Assembly: GCA_001880285.1 (NCBI GenBank) | Contig: CP016269.1 | Location: 1,622,501-1,686,500 of the forward strand | DNA: 64,000 nucleotides | Direction: 5' to 3' | From: Flavobacteriaceae bacterium UJ101 | GTDB lineage: Bacteria; Bacteroidota; Bacteroidia; Flavobacteriales; UJ101 | In this document: one piece after another, positions 22,925 through 31,618 of the stretch | Numbering within the stretch: position 1 is the stretch's first letter | How the letters are laid out: each line of letters begins with the position of its first letter | Notes under the pieces: generated by a model | The model's input: only the letters and a program-made list of their open reading frames with translations | Databases searched by the model: none | What the model was told of the DNA's origin: nothing | Position numbers and translations under genes: made by a program

Positions 22925-25525
22925 ATGAATCTAAATAATTTCACATTAAAATCACAGGAGGTTATCCAACAAGCGCAACAAATTGCGTTTTCAATGGAGA
23001 ACCAAGCAATTGATACAGGTCATATTTTAAAAGCTGTTTTTGAAAAAGACCAAAACGTAACACCTTTTCTTTTGAAAAAATTAGGAGTTAACGTAGAATT
23101 AACCAAAACCATATTAGACAAAACCTTAGATAGCTATTCTAAAGTGCAAGGAGGGCAGCAACATTTATCACAAAATGCAGGGAAAGTCATCAATATAGCG
23201 CAAGAAGAAGCGAAGAAAATGAATGATGAATTTGTTTCTGTAGAACATTTGTTACTAGGTTTGTTAAATTCAGGTGATGGAATTTCCCAAATCTTAAAGG
23301 ATCAAGGCGTAACAAAAAAAGCATTATTAGAGGCAATTAAGGAATTGCGAAAAGGAGAGCGTGTAACTTCAGCTTCAGCGGAAGAGACTTATAATTCATT
23401 GTCTAAATATGCCAATAATTTAAATGAACAAGCAGAGACAGGAAAATTAGACCCTGTAATTGGGCGAGATGAAGAAATTCGTCGTGTACTGCAAATTTTA
23501 TCACGAAGAACTAAGAATAATCCTATTCTAATTGGAGAGCCTGGAGTTGGTAAAACCGCTATTGCAGAAGGTTTAGCACATCGAATTATCAAAGGAGATG
23601 TCCCTGAGAATCTAAAGGATAAATTATTGTATTCGTTGGATATGGGAGCTTTAATTGCAGGTGCTAAATATAAAGGTGAATTTGAAGAACGTTTGAAATC
23701 AGTAGTAAAAGAAGTAACCAATTCAGATGGTAAAATTATTTTATTTATTGATGAAATTCACACTTTAGTAGGTGCTGGAGGTGGTGAAGGAGCCATGGAT
23801 GCGGCCAATATTTTAAAACCCGCTTTGGCAAGAGGTGAATTACGTGCGATTGGAGCTACAACTTTGAATGAATATCAAAAATATTTTGAAAAAGATAAAG
23901 CTTTAGAAAGACGTTTTCAAAAAGTACTGGTCGATGAACCGGATACGGAATCAGCAATTTCAATTTTACGTGGAATTAAAGAAAAATACGAAACCCATCA
24001 TAAAGTACGAATTAAAGATGAGGCGATTATTGCTTCGGTAGAATTATCACAACGTTATATTGCAGACCGTTTTTTACCTGATAAAGCTATTGATTTGATT
24101 GACGAAGCTTCTTCTAAATTGCGTATGGAAATCAATTCAAAACCAGAAGAATTGGATGTATTGGATCGTAAAATTATGCAATTAGAAATTGAAATTGAAG
24201 CCATTAAACGAGAAGATGATGAGGCAAAATTAGCTTTGTTGAAGCAAGATTTGGCACAACTGAATGAAGAACGAAACGATATCAATGCAAAATGGAAGAG
24301 TGAAAAAGAAGTAGTGGAAACACTTCAATCAACCAAAGAAGAGATTGAACAGTTAAAATTTGAAGCAGAACAAGCAGAGCGTTCAGGTGATTATGGTAAA
24401 GTAGCTGAAATTCGTTATGGAAAAATGAAAGAAGCAGAAGAAAAACTGAGAGACTATGAAACAAAATTAGCTGAAAATACAGATGTTAATCGTCTTATTA
24501 AAGAAGAAGTAACACGAGAAGATATCGCGGAAGTTGTTGCGAAGTGGACAGGTATTCCGGTTACGAAGATGATTCAAAGTGAACGTGAAAAGTTGTTGTA
24601 TTTAGAAGATGAATTGCATAAGCGTGTCATTGGTCAAGAAGAAGCAATTCAAGCTGTTTCCGATGCCATACGCCGTTCGAGAGCTGGTTTGCAAGATGAA
24701 AAGAAACCCATAGGTTCCTTCTTATTCTTAGGTTCTACTGGAGTTGGTAAAACGGAATTGGCAAAAGCTTTAGCAGAATATCTTTTTGATGATGAAAACA
24801 ATATGACACGAATTGATATGAGTGAATACCAAGAACGTCATTCGGTAAGTCGTTTAATTGGAGCGCCTCCGGGTTATGTAGGGTATGATGAAGGAGGGCA
24901 ATTAACAGAAGCAGTTCGTCGTCGTCCTTATTCGGTTGTTTTGTTAGATGAAATTGAAAAAGCCCATCCAGATACCTTTAATATTTTATTACAAGTGTTG
25001 GATGATGGTCATTTAACCGATAATAAAGGGCGTACGGTTAACTTTAAGAATACGATCATTATTATGACATCGAATATGGGAGCTCATATTATTCAAGAGA
25101 ATTTTGAAAACTTAGATGGAAAAGATATTGACTCGGTTATGGAAGCAACTAAAAAAGATGTCTTTGGATTATTAAAACAAACCATTCGTCCAGAGTTTTT
25201 AAATCGGATTGATGAAGTGCTGATGTTCAAGCCACTAAGTAAAAAGGAGATTCGAGAAATTGTTCAAATTCAATTAAAAGGATTAACCAGCATCTTAGCA
25301 AAAAAAGAAATCACATTAGATGCTACAGAACAGGCCTTAGATTGGATTGCAACAAAAGGATATGAACCTCAATTTGGAGCTAGACCTTTAAAACGAGTAA
25401 TTCAAACCGAAGTGTTAAATGCTTTATCAAAAGAAATTATTGCAGGTAGAGTAAAAGAAAATAGTGTAGTGTTGTTGGATTATTTCGAAGGAGAAGATCA
25501 TTTAGCTTTTCGAATGGAGCCATAA
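22925..25525 (+). CDS. clpB: ATP-dependent chaperone ClpB
   Basis: ClpB is a hexameric AAA+ disaggregase that works with DnaK. The start is ATG 22925 (MNLNNFTLKSQEVIQQAQQI), giving 866 residues, the family size; the ATG at 22859 would add 22 unconserved residues. It shows a Clp N-domain (residues 1-145), AAA-1 with Walker A GEPGVGKTA and Walker B IILFIDEIHTL, and the coiled-coil middle domain (about 400-530). AAA-2 follows with GSTGVGKTE, the Walker B VVLLDEIEKAHPD and the sensor GARPLKR. No HrcA/CIRCE-like repeat was seen upstream. Confidence 0.97.
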   Translation: MNLNNFTLKSQEVIQQAQQIAFSMENQAIDTGHILKAVFEKDQNVTPFLLKKLGVNVELTKTILDKTLDSYSKVQGGQQHLSQNAGKVINIAQEEAKKMNDEFVSVEHLLLGLLNSGDGISQILKDQGVTKKALLEAIKELRKGERVTSASAEETYNSLSKYANNLNEQAETGKLDPVIGRDEEIRRVLQILSRRTKNNPILIGEPGVGKTAIAEGLAHRIIKGDVPENLKDKLLYSLDMGALIAGAKYKGEFEERLKSVVKEVTNSDGKIILFIDEIHTLVGAGGGEGAMDAANILKPALARGELRAIGATTLNEYQKYFEKDKALERRFQKVLVDEPDTESAISILRGIKEKYETHHKVRIKDEAIIASVELSQRYIADRFLPDKAIDLIDEASSKLRMEINSKPEELDVLDRKIMQLEIEIEAIKREDDEAKLALLKQDLAQLNEERNDINAKWKSEKEVVETLQSTKEEIEQLKFEAEQAERSGDYGKVAEIRYGKMKEAEEKLRDYETKLAENTDVNRLIKEEVTREDIAEVVAKWTGIPVTKMIQSEREKLLYLEDELHKRVIGQEEAIQAVSDAIRRSRAGLQDEKKPIGSFLFLGSTGVGKTELAKALAEYLFDDENNMTRIDMSEYQERHSVSRLIGAPPGYVGYDEGGQLTEAVRRRPYSVVLLDEIEKAHPDTFNILLQVLDDGHLTDNKGRTVNFKNTIIIMTSNMGAHIIQENFENLDGKDIDSVMEATKKDVFGLLKQTIRPEFLNRIDEVLMFKPLSKKEIREIVQIQLKGLTSILAKKEITLDATEQALDWIATKGYEPQFGARPLKRVIQTEVLNALSKEIIAGRVKENSVVLLDYFEGEDHLAFRMEP

Positions 25526-25571
25526 AATTGAAACTAGATAATTTTTCATAATACTTTTTTTATTAAACGTG

Positions 25572-25606
25572 AATCTGTTCCCGAAATAAGTTTGGGAGCA
25601 GATTTT
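25572..25606. terminator. Terminator between clpB and amidase gene
   Basis: AATCTGTTCCC (25572-25582) pairs with GGGAGCAGATT (25594-25604, one G-U), then T. The apex is the CCCGAA-type repeat in reverse orientation. Confidence 0.8.
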
Positions 25607-25644
25607 TAGTTTATAGTAGATTTAGATTTTATAATGATAGTAAA

Positions 25645-27219
25645 TTAGTTTTCTTTATAGAGGTCTATTGGCTTTTTTCGATGTAAAGTACTTTGTTCAT
25701 AACTGTAGGCCATTTCGATTAATAAAGGTTCGCTCCAAGCACGTCCAAAAAAAGAAATACCCACAGGAAGCCCATCAATAAAGCCCATGGGAACTGTAAT
25801 ACTAGGATAGCCTGCAATTGCAGCTGGAGAACTAGAAAAAACGCCAAAGTTATCACCATTTATTAAATCTGTTTTCCATGCGGGAGAACCTGTAGGAGCA
25901 ATTAAGGCATCTAATTGATGTTCATTCATTATCTTGTCTAATCCTTTTTCTTGACTATGTTCTAATAAGGTTGATAAAGCATTTTGATATTCTTTTGAAT
26001 TGAGGTTTCCTTTTTCTTGTGCCATTTTTAATAATGTATGATCAAAATATTGCATTTCAATAGAGTCTTGAAAAGTTTGAGAAATCAATTCTTCTAAATT
26101 TTGTATAGGAGCATTAGGGCCTAAATTTTTTAAATAATGATTTAACCCATCTTTAAATTCGTAGAGCATTACTTCAAAAGAAGGAGACTCCACATCAATT
26201 TCAGAAATTTGGTCAATTTCAATAATCTGGGCACCTTGTTTTTTTATATGATCAATAGCTTGTTGCATCACATTGTCTAATCGATAATTGTGTCCCATAG
26301 GAAGAGTATATAATCCAATACGTTTACCTTTTAATCCTTCTTTTTTTAAGAACTGAGTATAATTATGGTAGTTCTTGCTTTTCAAAGTTTTGGAATCTGT
26401 AGAGTCAATACCTGTTAATGTTCCTAAGCAAATGGTAGCATCTGTTACAGTTCGAGCCATAGGACCAGCAGTGTCTTGAGTAAAAGAAATAGGAATAATT
26501 CCTGTTCGACTAATTAATCCAACGGTAGGTTTTATGCCTACGATTCCATTATTATTAGAAGGGCAAACTATAGAGCCATTTGTTTCTGTTCCAATAGCTA
26601 ATGTAGCTAAGTTAGCTGCAACTGCAACTCCAGATCCAGAACTTGATCCACAAGGATTGCGTGTGGTATCATAAGGATTTTTTGTTTGGCCTCCTAAACC
26701 ACTCCAGCCGCTTGAAGAATAAGAACTATGAAAATTAGCTAATTCACTTAAATTGGTTTTTGCTAAAATAATCGCACCATTTTCCTTTAGTTTTTTAGTA
26801 ACCCAGCTATCTTGCAAAGGGTAGGAGTTTCTTAAAATACGAGATCCAGCGGTAGTCGGTAATGATAGGATATCTATATTGTCTTTAATAACAACAGGAA
26901 CTCCAAACAGAGGAGGTAATGATGTTGTGATTCCTTTTTTAAGTTGTATATCCAGTGAGTCTGCTATTTCTAAAGCTTTTGGGTTTAATTGAATAATAGA
27001 ATTTAACTGAGGACCATTTTGATCCAATGAATCAATACGGTTTAAATAAGTTTGTACAAGTTCTCGAACAGTAAATGTGTCATTTAGATAACTTTGATGA
27101 ATGTCTTTTATGGTAGTTTCTTCAATATTAATTTTGTCTTTTGAAAAAGAGGAGGGGTTACTATTATGACAATTTGAAATAAAAAATATTATTATAAGTG
27201 AAAGTAGTAAGTGTCTCAT
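25645..27219 (-). CDS. Amidase lipoprotein (amidase signature family)
   Basis: This 524-residue protein has a lipoprotein signal peptide with Cys17 (IIFFISNC), so it is anchored outside the inner membrane. The amidase signature domain fills the rest. The catalytic triad is readable: Lys112 in VVIKDNID, a Ser within the GSSSGSGVA loop (191-199) and Ser216 in GTETNGSIVCP. GPMARTVTD is the family's next conserved block. Amidases hydrolyse a wide range of amides and the substrate is unknown. It is the last gene of a leftward operon, 23 nt after mevalonate decarboxylase. Confidence 0.92.
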   Translation of the reverse strand: MRHLLLSLIIIFFISNCHNSNPSSFSKDKINIEETTIKDIHQSYLNDTFTVRELVQTYLNRIDSLDQNGPQLNSIIQLNPKALEIADSLDIQLKKGITTSLPPLFGVPVVIKDNIDILSLPTTAGSRILRNSYPLQDSWVTKKLKENGAIILAKTNLSELANFHSSYSSSGWSGLGGQTKNPYDTTRNPCGSSSGSGVAVAANLATLAIGTETNGSIVCPSNNNGIVGIKPTVGLISRTGIIPISFTQDTAGPMARTVTDATICLGTLTGIDSTDSKTLKSKNYHNYTQFLKKEGLKGKRIGLYTLPMGHNYRLDNVMQQAIDHIKKQGAQIIEIDQISEIDVESPSFEVMLYEFKDGLNHYLKNLGPNAPIQNLEELISQTFQDSIEMQYFDHTLLKMAQEKGNLNSKEYQNALSTLLEHSQEKGLDKIMNEHQLDALIAPTGSPAWKTDLINGDNFGVFSSSPAAIAGYPSITVPMGFIDGLPVGISFFGRAWSEPLLIEMAYSYEQSTLHRKKPIDLYKEN

Positions 27220-27242
27220 ACCTCTAAAGATATGAAAAATTA

Positions 27243-28310
27243 CTAAAAAAGAATTTGATCATGGATATAAAAACCGTCCTCACAATAAGTAGCTAGGTCA
27301 TTTTGAATAAATTCATGAACGATAGTAGTATCTTTTTCTGGGTAAAGAAGGTGTACATTGGCTCCTGCATCAAGTGTAAAATATAGGTCAACAGCTTCTT
27401 TTTTTCTAAAATCCCAAACCTTATGGAGAACTTCTAATGTGTTGGGTTGCATAAGGATGAAATAAGGGATAGAAGTCATCATCATAGCATGTAAAGTCAA
27501 AGCTTCACTTTCAACTAATTCTCCGAAAGCTTTTAAATCTCCAGATTGTAAAATTGTTTGTAGTTTTGTAATATTTTCAAATGCTTGTTCAAAACGCCTC
27601 TGAGCATAAGCATGGTGGTGCATTAAATCATGACCTTGAGTACTTGAAACAGTTTTCTGACCTTTATGAACAATTAAAATAGTATCATTGAATTTTTTGA
27701 AAATAGGATGAATTTCAGATTGTAGAGGTTGTGCAATCAAGTTTGAACTATAATCAATTTTAGGATGTTTTCCCCATAAAATTAATCCATTATAAACTGA
27801 TCTGGAAGCACTTCCAGAACCTAAACGAGCTAAGAAGGAAGCTCTTTTTAATTTTTCCTCTTCTGAATAATTAGCACCCATTTCTTTTTCCAATTCGACT
27901 AAACATAATGCTAAAGCACTCATTCCACTAGCAGAAGATGCAATACCACTACTATGAGGAAATGTGTTTTCTGTATGAATTTCAAATTGTAAAGTATATA
28001 AATAAGGACAAAATTCAGCTATTTTTGAGAAAAAAGTATGAATCTTTTTATTGAATGTTTCATTTTCTTTTCCTTCAAAAATGACACTTGATTTAAAACG
28101 TAAATCTTTGGTTCTCTTAGGTCTAAAATGTAAAGTCGTGTGAGTTCGACATTGACTTAAGGTATACGATATAGATGGATTGGCAGGAATTTGATTTTCC
28201 ATTTTTCCCCAATATTTGACTAAAGCAATATTAGAAGGGCTTGAAGCAGATACGTCTCCTTGAATTATAGTGTCATTGCTTTTAAAAGTTTGAGGAATAT
28301 AATCGGCCAT
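27243..28310 (-). CDS. mvaD: Diphosphomevalonate decarboxylase
   Basis: This enzyme makes isopentenyl diphosphate from mevalonate diphosphate using ATP. The 355-residue GHMP-fold protein has SNIALVKYWGKMENQIPANP near residue 25 and the phosphate-binding loop FPHSSGIASSASGMSALAL at about residues 117-135. SGSASRSVYNGLILW follows, as in the family. Use of the mevalonate pathway fits many Flavobacteriaceae. The other mevalonate genes are not in the window. Its start codon overlaps the stop of the upstream SPOR gene by one base (TAATG), so it is translationally coupled. Confidence 0.93.
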   Translation of the reverse strand: MADYIPQTFKSNDTIIQGDVSASSPSNIALVKYWGKMENQIPANPSISYTLSQCRTHTTLHFRPKRTKDLRFKSSVIFEGKENETFNKKIHTFFSKIAEFCPYLYTLQFEIHTENTFPHSSGIASSASGMSALALCLVELEKEMGANYSEEEKLKRASFLARLGSGSASRSVYNGLILWGKHPKIDYSSNLIAQPLQSEIHPIFKKFNDTILIVHKGQKTVSSTQGHDLMHHHAYAQRRFEQAFENITKLQTILQSGDLKAFGELVESEALTLHAMMMTSIPYFILMQPNTLEVLHKVWDFRKKEAVDLYFTLDAGANVHLLYPEKDTTIVHEFIQNDLATYCEDGFYIHDQILF

Positions 28311-28861
28311 TATTTTTTAATTGAATCGTTTTTATTAGAGTTATTAGGCTTCTTTTTAGATTTAGAAGGGCAATATTTGCTGTTCCAATCATCTTTGTCA
28401 ACATATACTTTTGATTGAACAGAAAAGGCTCCTTTAAAAGTTTTACGTATTTTTCTTAAATCAGTTTCCATCTTTTTAGAAGTGAAATAGTTTCCTACGT
28501 AAACTTTATAATTAGGCGTTTCATATCGAACAGAAGCATGAATACTTGGGTACATTTTAGAAAATTGTGCTGCTTTAAAATCAGCTTCAGCTTTACTCTT
28601 AAAACGATCTAATTGAATTTTGTAACCGGGTACTAATCCATTTTTAGGGTAGGGGTGGCAAATATCTTTAGGAGTTTCTTCCGCTATAATTCTTCCTCTG
28701 TTAGAAGCTCTTTTTTTTACGATAAGACTATCAATAGAGGCATCTTGTTCCACTATTAAATTGCTGTTTTGTATTTTTTGTAGAGGTTGTATAGAGTCAT
28801 TTATTTGTGAAAATACCCAAAAAGATAGAAAAAATAAAATGCCTAAAAGTATATTTTTCAT
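28310..28861 (-). CDS. SPOR-domain exported protein
   Basis: This 183-residue protein has an N-terminal signal peptide (to about residue 20, ending WVFSQ), a polar linker, and a C-terminal SPOR domain at about residues 82-158: GYKIQLDRFKSKAEADFKAA through VRYETPNYKVYVGNYFTS and GAFSVQSKVY. A basic Lys-rich tail follows. SPOR domains bind denuded peptidoglycan at division sites. It is paralogous to the next gene upstream, with matching blocks RYETP.YKVY and GAFSVQ. It overlaps mvaD by 1 nt. Confidence 0.88.
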   Translation of the reverse strand: MKNILLGILFFLSFWVFSQINDSIQPLQKIQNSNLIVEQDASIDSLIVKKRASNRGRIIAEETPKDICHPYPKNGLVPGYKIQLDRFKSKAEADFKAAQFSKMYPSIHASVRYETPNYKVYVGNYFTSKKMETDLRKIRKTFKGAFSVQSKVYVDKDDWNSKYCPSKSKKKPNNSNKNDSIKK

Positions 28862-28921
28862 AAATCGATTTCTAAATTCAGGTGTAAATGTACTTAATTT
28901 TTTTTAAGTCTTTTTGATTGT

Positions 28922-29326
28922 TTAGTTTTTAAATTGAACAGAAAATGCTCCTGCATATTTTGAACGTAATTTTAGTGCCGCTTCATCAGCTTCGGCTTCT
29001 GAATTATAAATCCCAGTATAGACTTTATATCGAGGTGTTTCGTATCGAATTTTAATAGGGAGTAATGGGAATTGACTCTTAAATTCATCTACAAGTTTAT
29101 CTGCTTCCTTTTTTGTCTCAAATCGATCTATTAATACAGAGTAATAATATAACCTTTTTGGAGGTTTTGAAATAGTTTTCTCTGGAGTGTTGTTTTTTAT
29201 TGAAAGAGGAATTGCAGGCTTTTTTATATAGGTTATATCAGAAGATTGATTGGGAGTAGTTACCTTTTTGGTAGTGTTACAGCTCAATAGAAAAATGAAT
29301 CCAGTTATTAAGAAGAGATGTCTCAT
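28922..29326 (-). CDS. SPOR-domain lipoprotein
   Basis: This 134-residue protein has a lipobox (FIFLLSC, Cys16), a Thr/Lys/Pro-rich linker and a C-terminal SPOR domain at about residues 58-132 (YYSVLIDRFETKKEADKLVD, RYETPRYKVYTGIYNS, GAFSVQ). It starts the operon that continues with the second SPOR gene, mvaD and the amidase. Both SPOR proteins bear the same YETP.YKVY.G.Y core, so one arose by duplication. Septal peptidoglycan binding is family knowledge. Confidence 0.88.
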   Translation of the reverse strand: MRHLFLITGFIFLLSCNTTKKVTTPNQSSDITYIKKPAIPLSIKNNTPEKTISKPPKRLYYYSVLIDRFETKKEADKLVDEFKSQFPLLPIKIRYETPRYKVYTGIYNSEAEADEAALKLRSKYAGAFSVQFKN

Positions 29327-29435
29327 GTTATAGTATATAGTGAATTACGTCATTATAACGATAAAAATTAAAAAAAGATTGTGGGGGAGAAGGTTAAATT
29401 AACAATGATTAACAAAGTTATAAATGAAAATTCCT

Positions 29436-30593
29436 TTATTCAAAAACACCTGAATACACTTCTAAAATTTCTTTTTCTAGTTTTAATAGATCCATTTTTT
29501 TCTCTAAAAGATTTTTTCTAGAGTTAATAAAAGCAAAAAGTTGGTCAATATTGGTTTTAGGAATGGTAGTGTGATTTTCTAACAGTGAGATGTTTTTTTT
29601 GTACAGAGTATGTTTTTTAAGGAGGTTTTGTATTTGTAATTTAATATAGGTGTTTTCTTCTTGGTGTTTTTTATTTTGATATTGTTTTAAAAGACTAAGG
29701 TTTTCTTTTTTAATGGCTAATTCAGCTTCTTTTAAGCTTTTTTTACGAGGAATGAGTAACCCAATTCCTAGTGAAACATTTTTTCTAAATTCAGGAGTAT
29801 CCAAATCTCCAGCTTCTATTTGAAAGAAATCAATAATCTTTCTGTTTTTTTCCTTTTCAAGATTGTGAGATAAATCAAGAAGTTTTTCCTTATAAAGTAA
29901 TTCCTCAATTTCAGTATTCTTTTTTGTAAAATAAGAAGAATCATTATCATTCAATTTTTCTTTGAAATTTTCAATTGAAAAATGATTATGGAAACTATTA
30001 TAATCAAAAACAACATCTTTTTTTTCTAATAAAGAGTGTAAAGTCTCTTCATTTAGTTGACGTTCAGCTATATTTAGCTCTTTTTTTAACTGTATATCGA
30101 GTGTGGTCTCTTTATTTTTTAATAAATCATTAAAAAGTTTAGTATTAGAAGAAGATAGATTGGTTAAAAGCTTTTTTTCTGTATCAGTAATTAATAATAG
30201 ACTGTCCAAAAGAACTTGTTCTTTCTTTAATATGTAAGAATTCATCCAGGTAAGATACCCCAATTGTATTTTTTCATTTTGGAGAATATCTAATTCATCA
30301 TATTTTTCTAATAATGACATATATTGTTTTTCATAATCACGAGTTTTTTTATTAGAAGTGGAAAAACGAACGGAGTAGGATTGTTTCCCTATTTCAAAAT
30401 CTTTGGTTTGAGACCGAACCGAAATTTCAGTAAAAAAATTAGGTTTATAGGATGTTGTTTTTTTATAAGATGTTGATTTTTTTTGAAGTTCCGTTATAAA
30501 AGTATTATACGAAATGGTCTCTTGAGCAGAGAGGATACTCAATGAAAGTATAAACGAAAAGATAAAGAATCTATATTGAAATAGTGTTTTCAT
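29436..30593 (-). CDS. Divergent TolC-like outer-membrane protein
   Basis: This 385-residue protein has a signal peptide (residues 1-23, ending SILSAQ). The rest is almost entirely helical, with long Lys/Glu/Leu stretches and short turns. The order of helix pairs, the repeat-like ends (LDLSHNLEKEKNRKIIDFFQ and KKHTLYKKNISLLENHTTIP) and GIGLLIPRKKSLKEAELAIK are those of TolC-type channels, where the last matches the second-repeat 'GIGISIPL..' region. It is shorter than typical TolC (about 430-490). It ends the DUF4956-HlyD-TolC operon, 14 nt after the adaptor. Confidence 0.72.
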   Translation of the reverse strand: MKTLFQYRFFIFSFILSLSILSAQETISYNTFITELQKKSTSYKKTTSYKPNFFTEISVRSQTKDFEIGKQSYSVRFSTSNKKTRDYEKQYMSLLEKYDELDILQNEKIQLGYLTWMNSYILKKEQVLLDSLLLITDTEKKLLTNLSSSNTKLFNDLLKNKETTLDIQLKKELNIAERQLNEETLHSLLEKKDVVFDYNSFHNHFSIENFKEKLNDNDSSYFTKKNTEIEELLYKEKLLDLSHNLEKEKNRKIIDFFQIEAGDLDTPEFRKNVSLGIGLLIPRKKSLKEAELAIKKENLSLLKQYQNKKHQEENTYIKLQIQNLLKKHTLYKKNISLLENHTTIPKTNIDQLFAFINSRKNLLEKKMDLLKLEKEILEVYSGVFE

Positions 30594-30607
30594 GTTTTAT
30601 AAGGTTT

Positions 30608-31618
30608 TTATTCTATGGAAATAATTACTTTTTCATTTAGAGAAAAGCGGTTATTTTCAGGAATGGTAATAGTTAATTCTTTTCCATAGGTTTTAATTTC
30701 AGGAAATTTTCGTAGTCTTTCAGGAATTTCAATAATTCTTTGTCCAATACTTTTTACATCGCCATTACATAGAAAAGTTTCTTCATCAAAGGTCGAAACA
30801 AGAAGCGTGTCATTTTTTTGAAGATTTAGACGGATATCTTCATGTATAAATCCTTTTACGATGGATGGGTGTGGTTCATAAATAGTAAGTAAGGTATCAA
30901 AAGCAGAGGTGTTTTCGCCTTGTTTACACAAAATAGTTCCTACAACTCCATCTATAGGGGTTCTAATTTCGAGTTGTTTCATTTTACTGGAAATTAAGTT
31001 GATATCATTTTTAATGATTTCCTCACGAGTACTGATTAATTCTTTAGATTGAAGAGCGGTTTGTCTAATCTGTTTAAGGTCTGTATTAAATTTTTGGTTT
31101 AATAATCTTTTTTGTTGATATAAAATATCCAGTTGATGATTGATTTCCGAATAATTTAAGTTTTTAGAATCTTCTCCTATGATTTTTTCAAGAGCTTCTA
31201 TTTGAAATTTCTTGTCCTTTTTTAATTGTGAAATTTGTAAATCGAGCTGTTTTAACTGCTGATTTAAAGTAAGTCTTAGGGTTTGTTCTTGTTGATTGTA
31301 TAGTGTTTGTCCATCTTGTTTTTCTAATGAAAGACCTTCTAAAGCTAAAGAGTTGTTTTTTAATTCTTTTTCTAATTCTATATGTGTTGCAGTTAAGAGT
31401 AAATCTCCCGCTTTTACATGGTCTCCTGTATTCACAAAAACCTCATTAATTTTCACATTTTCTTTAGTGTTAATTTCAGTTTCTTTATTGGTGACTACTC
31501 CATAGAAAGTAACGGTTTCATTATTTACACGATCATTGATGAACCACAGTAAAACAATGGTTATGTAGGTGAAAATATGAATAGGTGTTAAGAATTTATT
31601 TTTAATAAAGGTCTTCAT
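30608..31618 (-). CDS. HlyD-family periplasmic adaptor
   Basis: This 336-residue protein has one N-terminal membrane helix (MKTFIKNKFLTPIHIFTYIT). A barrel-lipoyl part follows (VKINEVFVNTGDHVKAGDLL), then a coiled-coil hairpin of about 120 residues, the second lipoyl half (RTPIDGVVGTILCKQGENTS) and a beta-barrel ending NRFSLNEKVIISIE. The start is the ATG at 31618. The TTG at 31627 is possible but weaker. The 5' end overlaps the DUF4956 gene by 17 nt, implying translational coupling. Adaptors join an inner-membrane exporter to TolC. Confidence 0.85.
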   Translation of the reverse strand: MKTFIKNKFLTPIHIFTYITIVLLWFINDRVNNETVTFYGVVTNKETEINTKENVKINEVFVNTGDHVKAGDLLLTATHIELEKELKNNSLALEGLSLEKQDGQTLYNQQEQTLRLTLNQQLKQLDLQISQLKKDKKFQIEALEKIIGEDSKNLNYSEINHQLDILYQQKRLLNQKFNTDLKQIRQTALQSKELISTREEIIKNDINLISSKMKQLEIRTPIDGVVGTILCKQGENTSAFDTLLTIYEPHPSIVKGFIHEDIRLNLQKNDTLLVSTFDEETFLCNGDVKSIGQRIIEIPERLRKFPEIKTYGKELTITIPENNRFSLNEKVIISIE

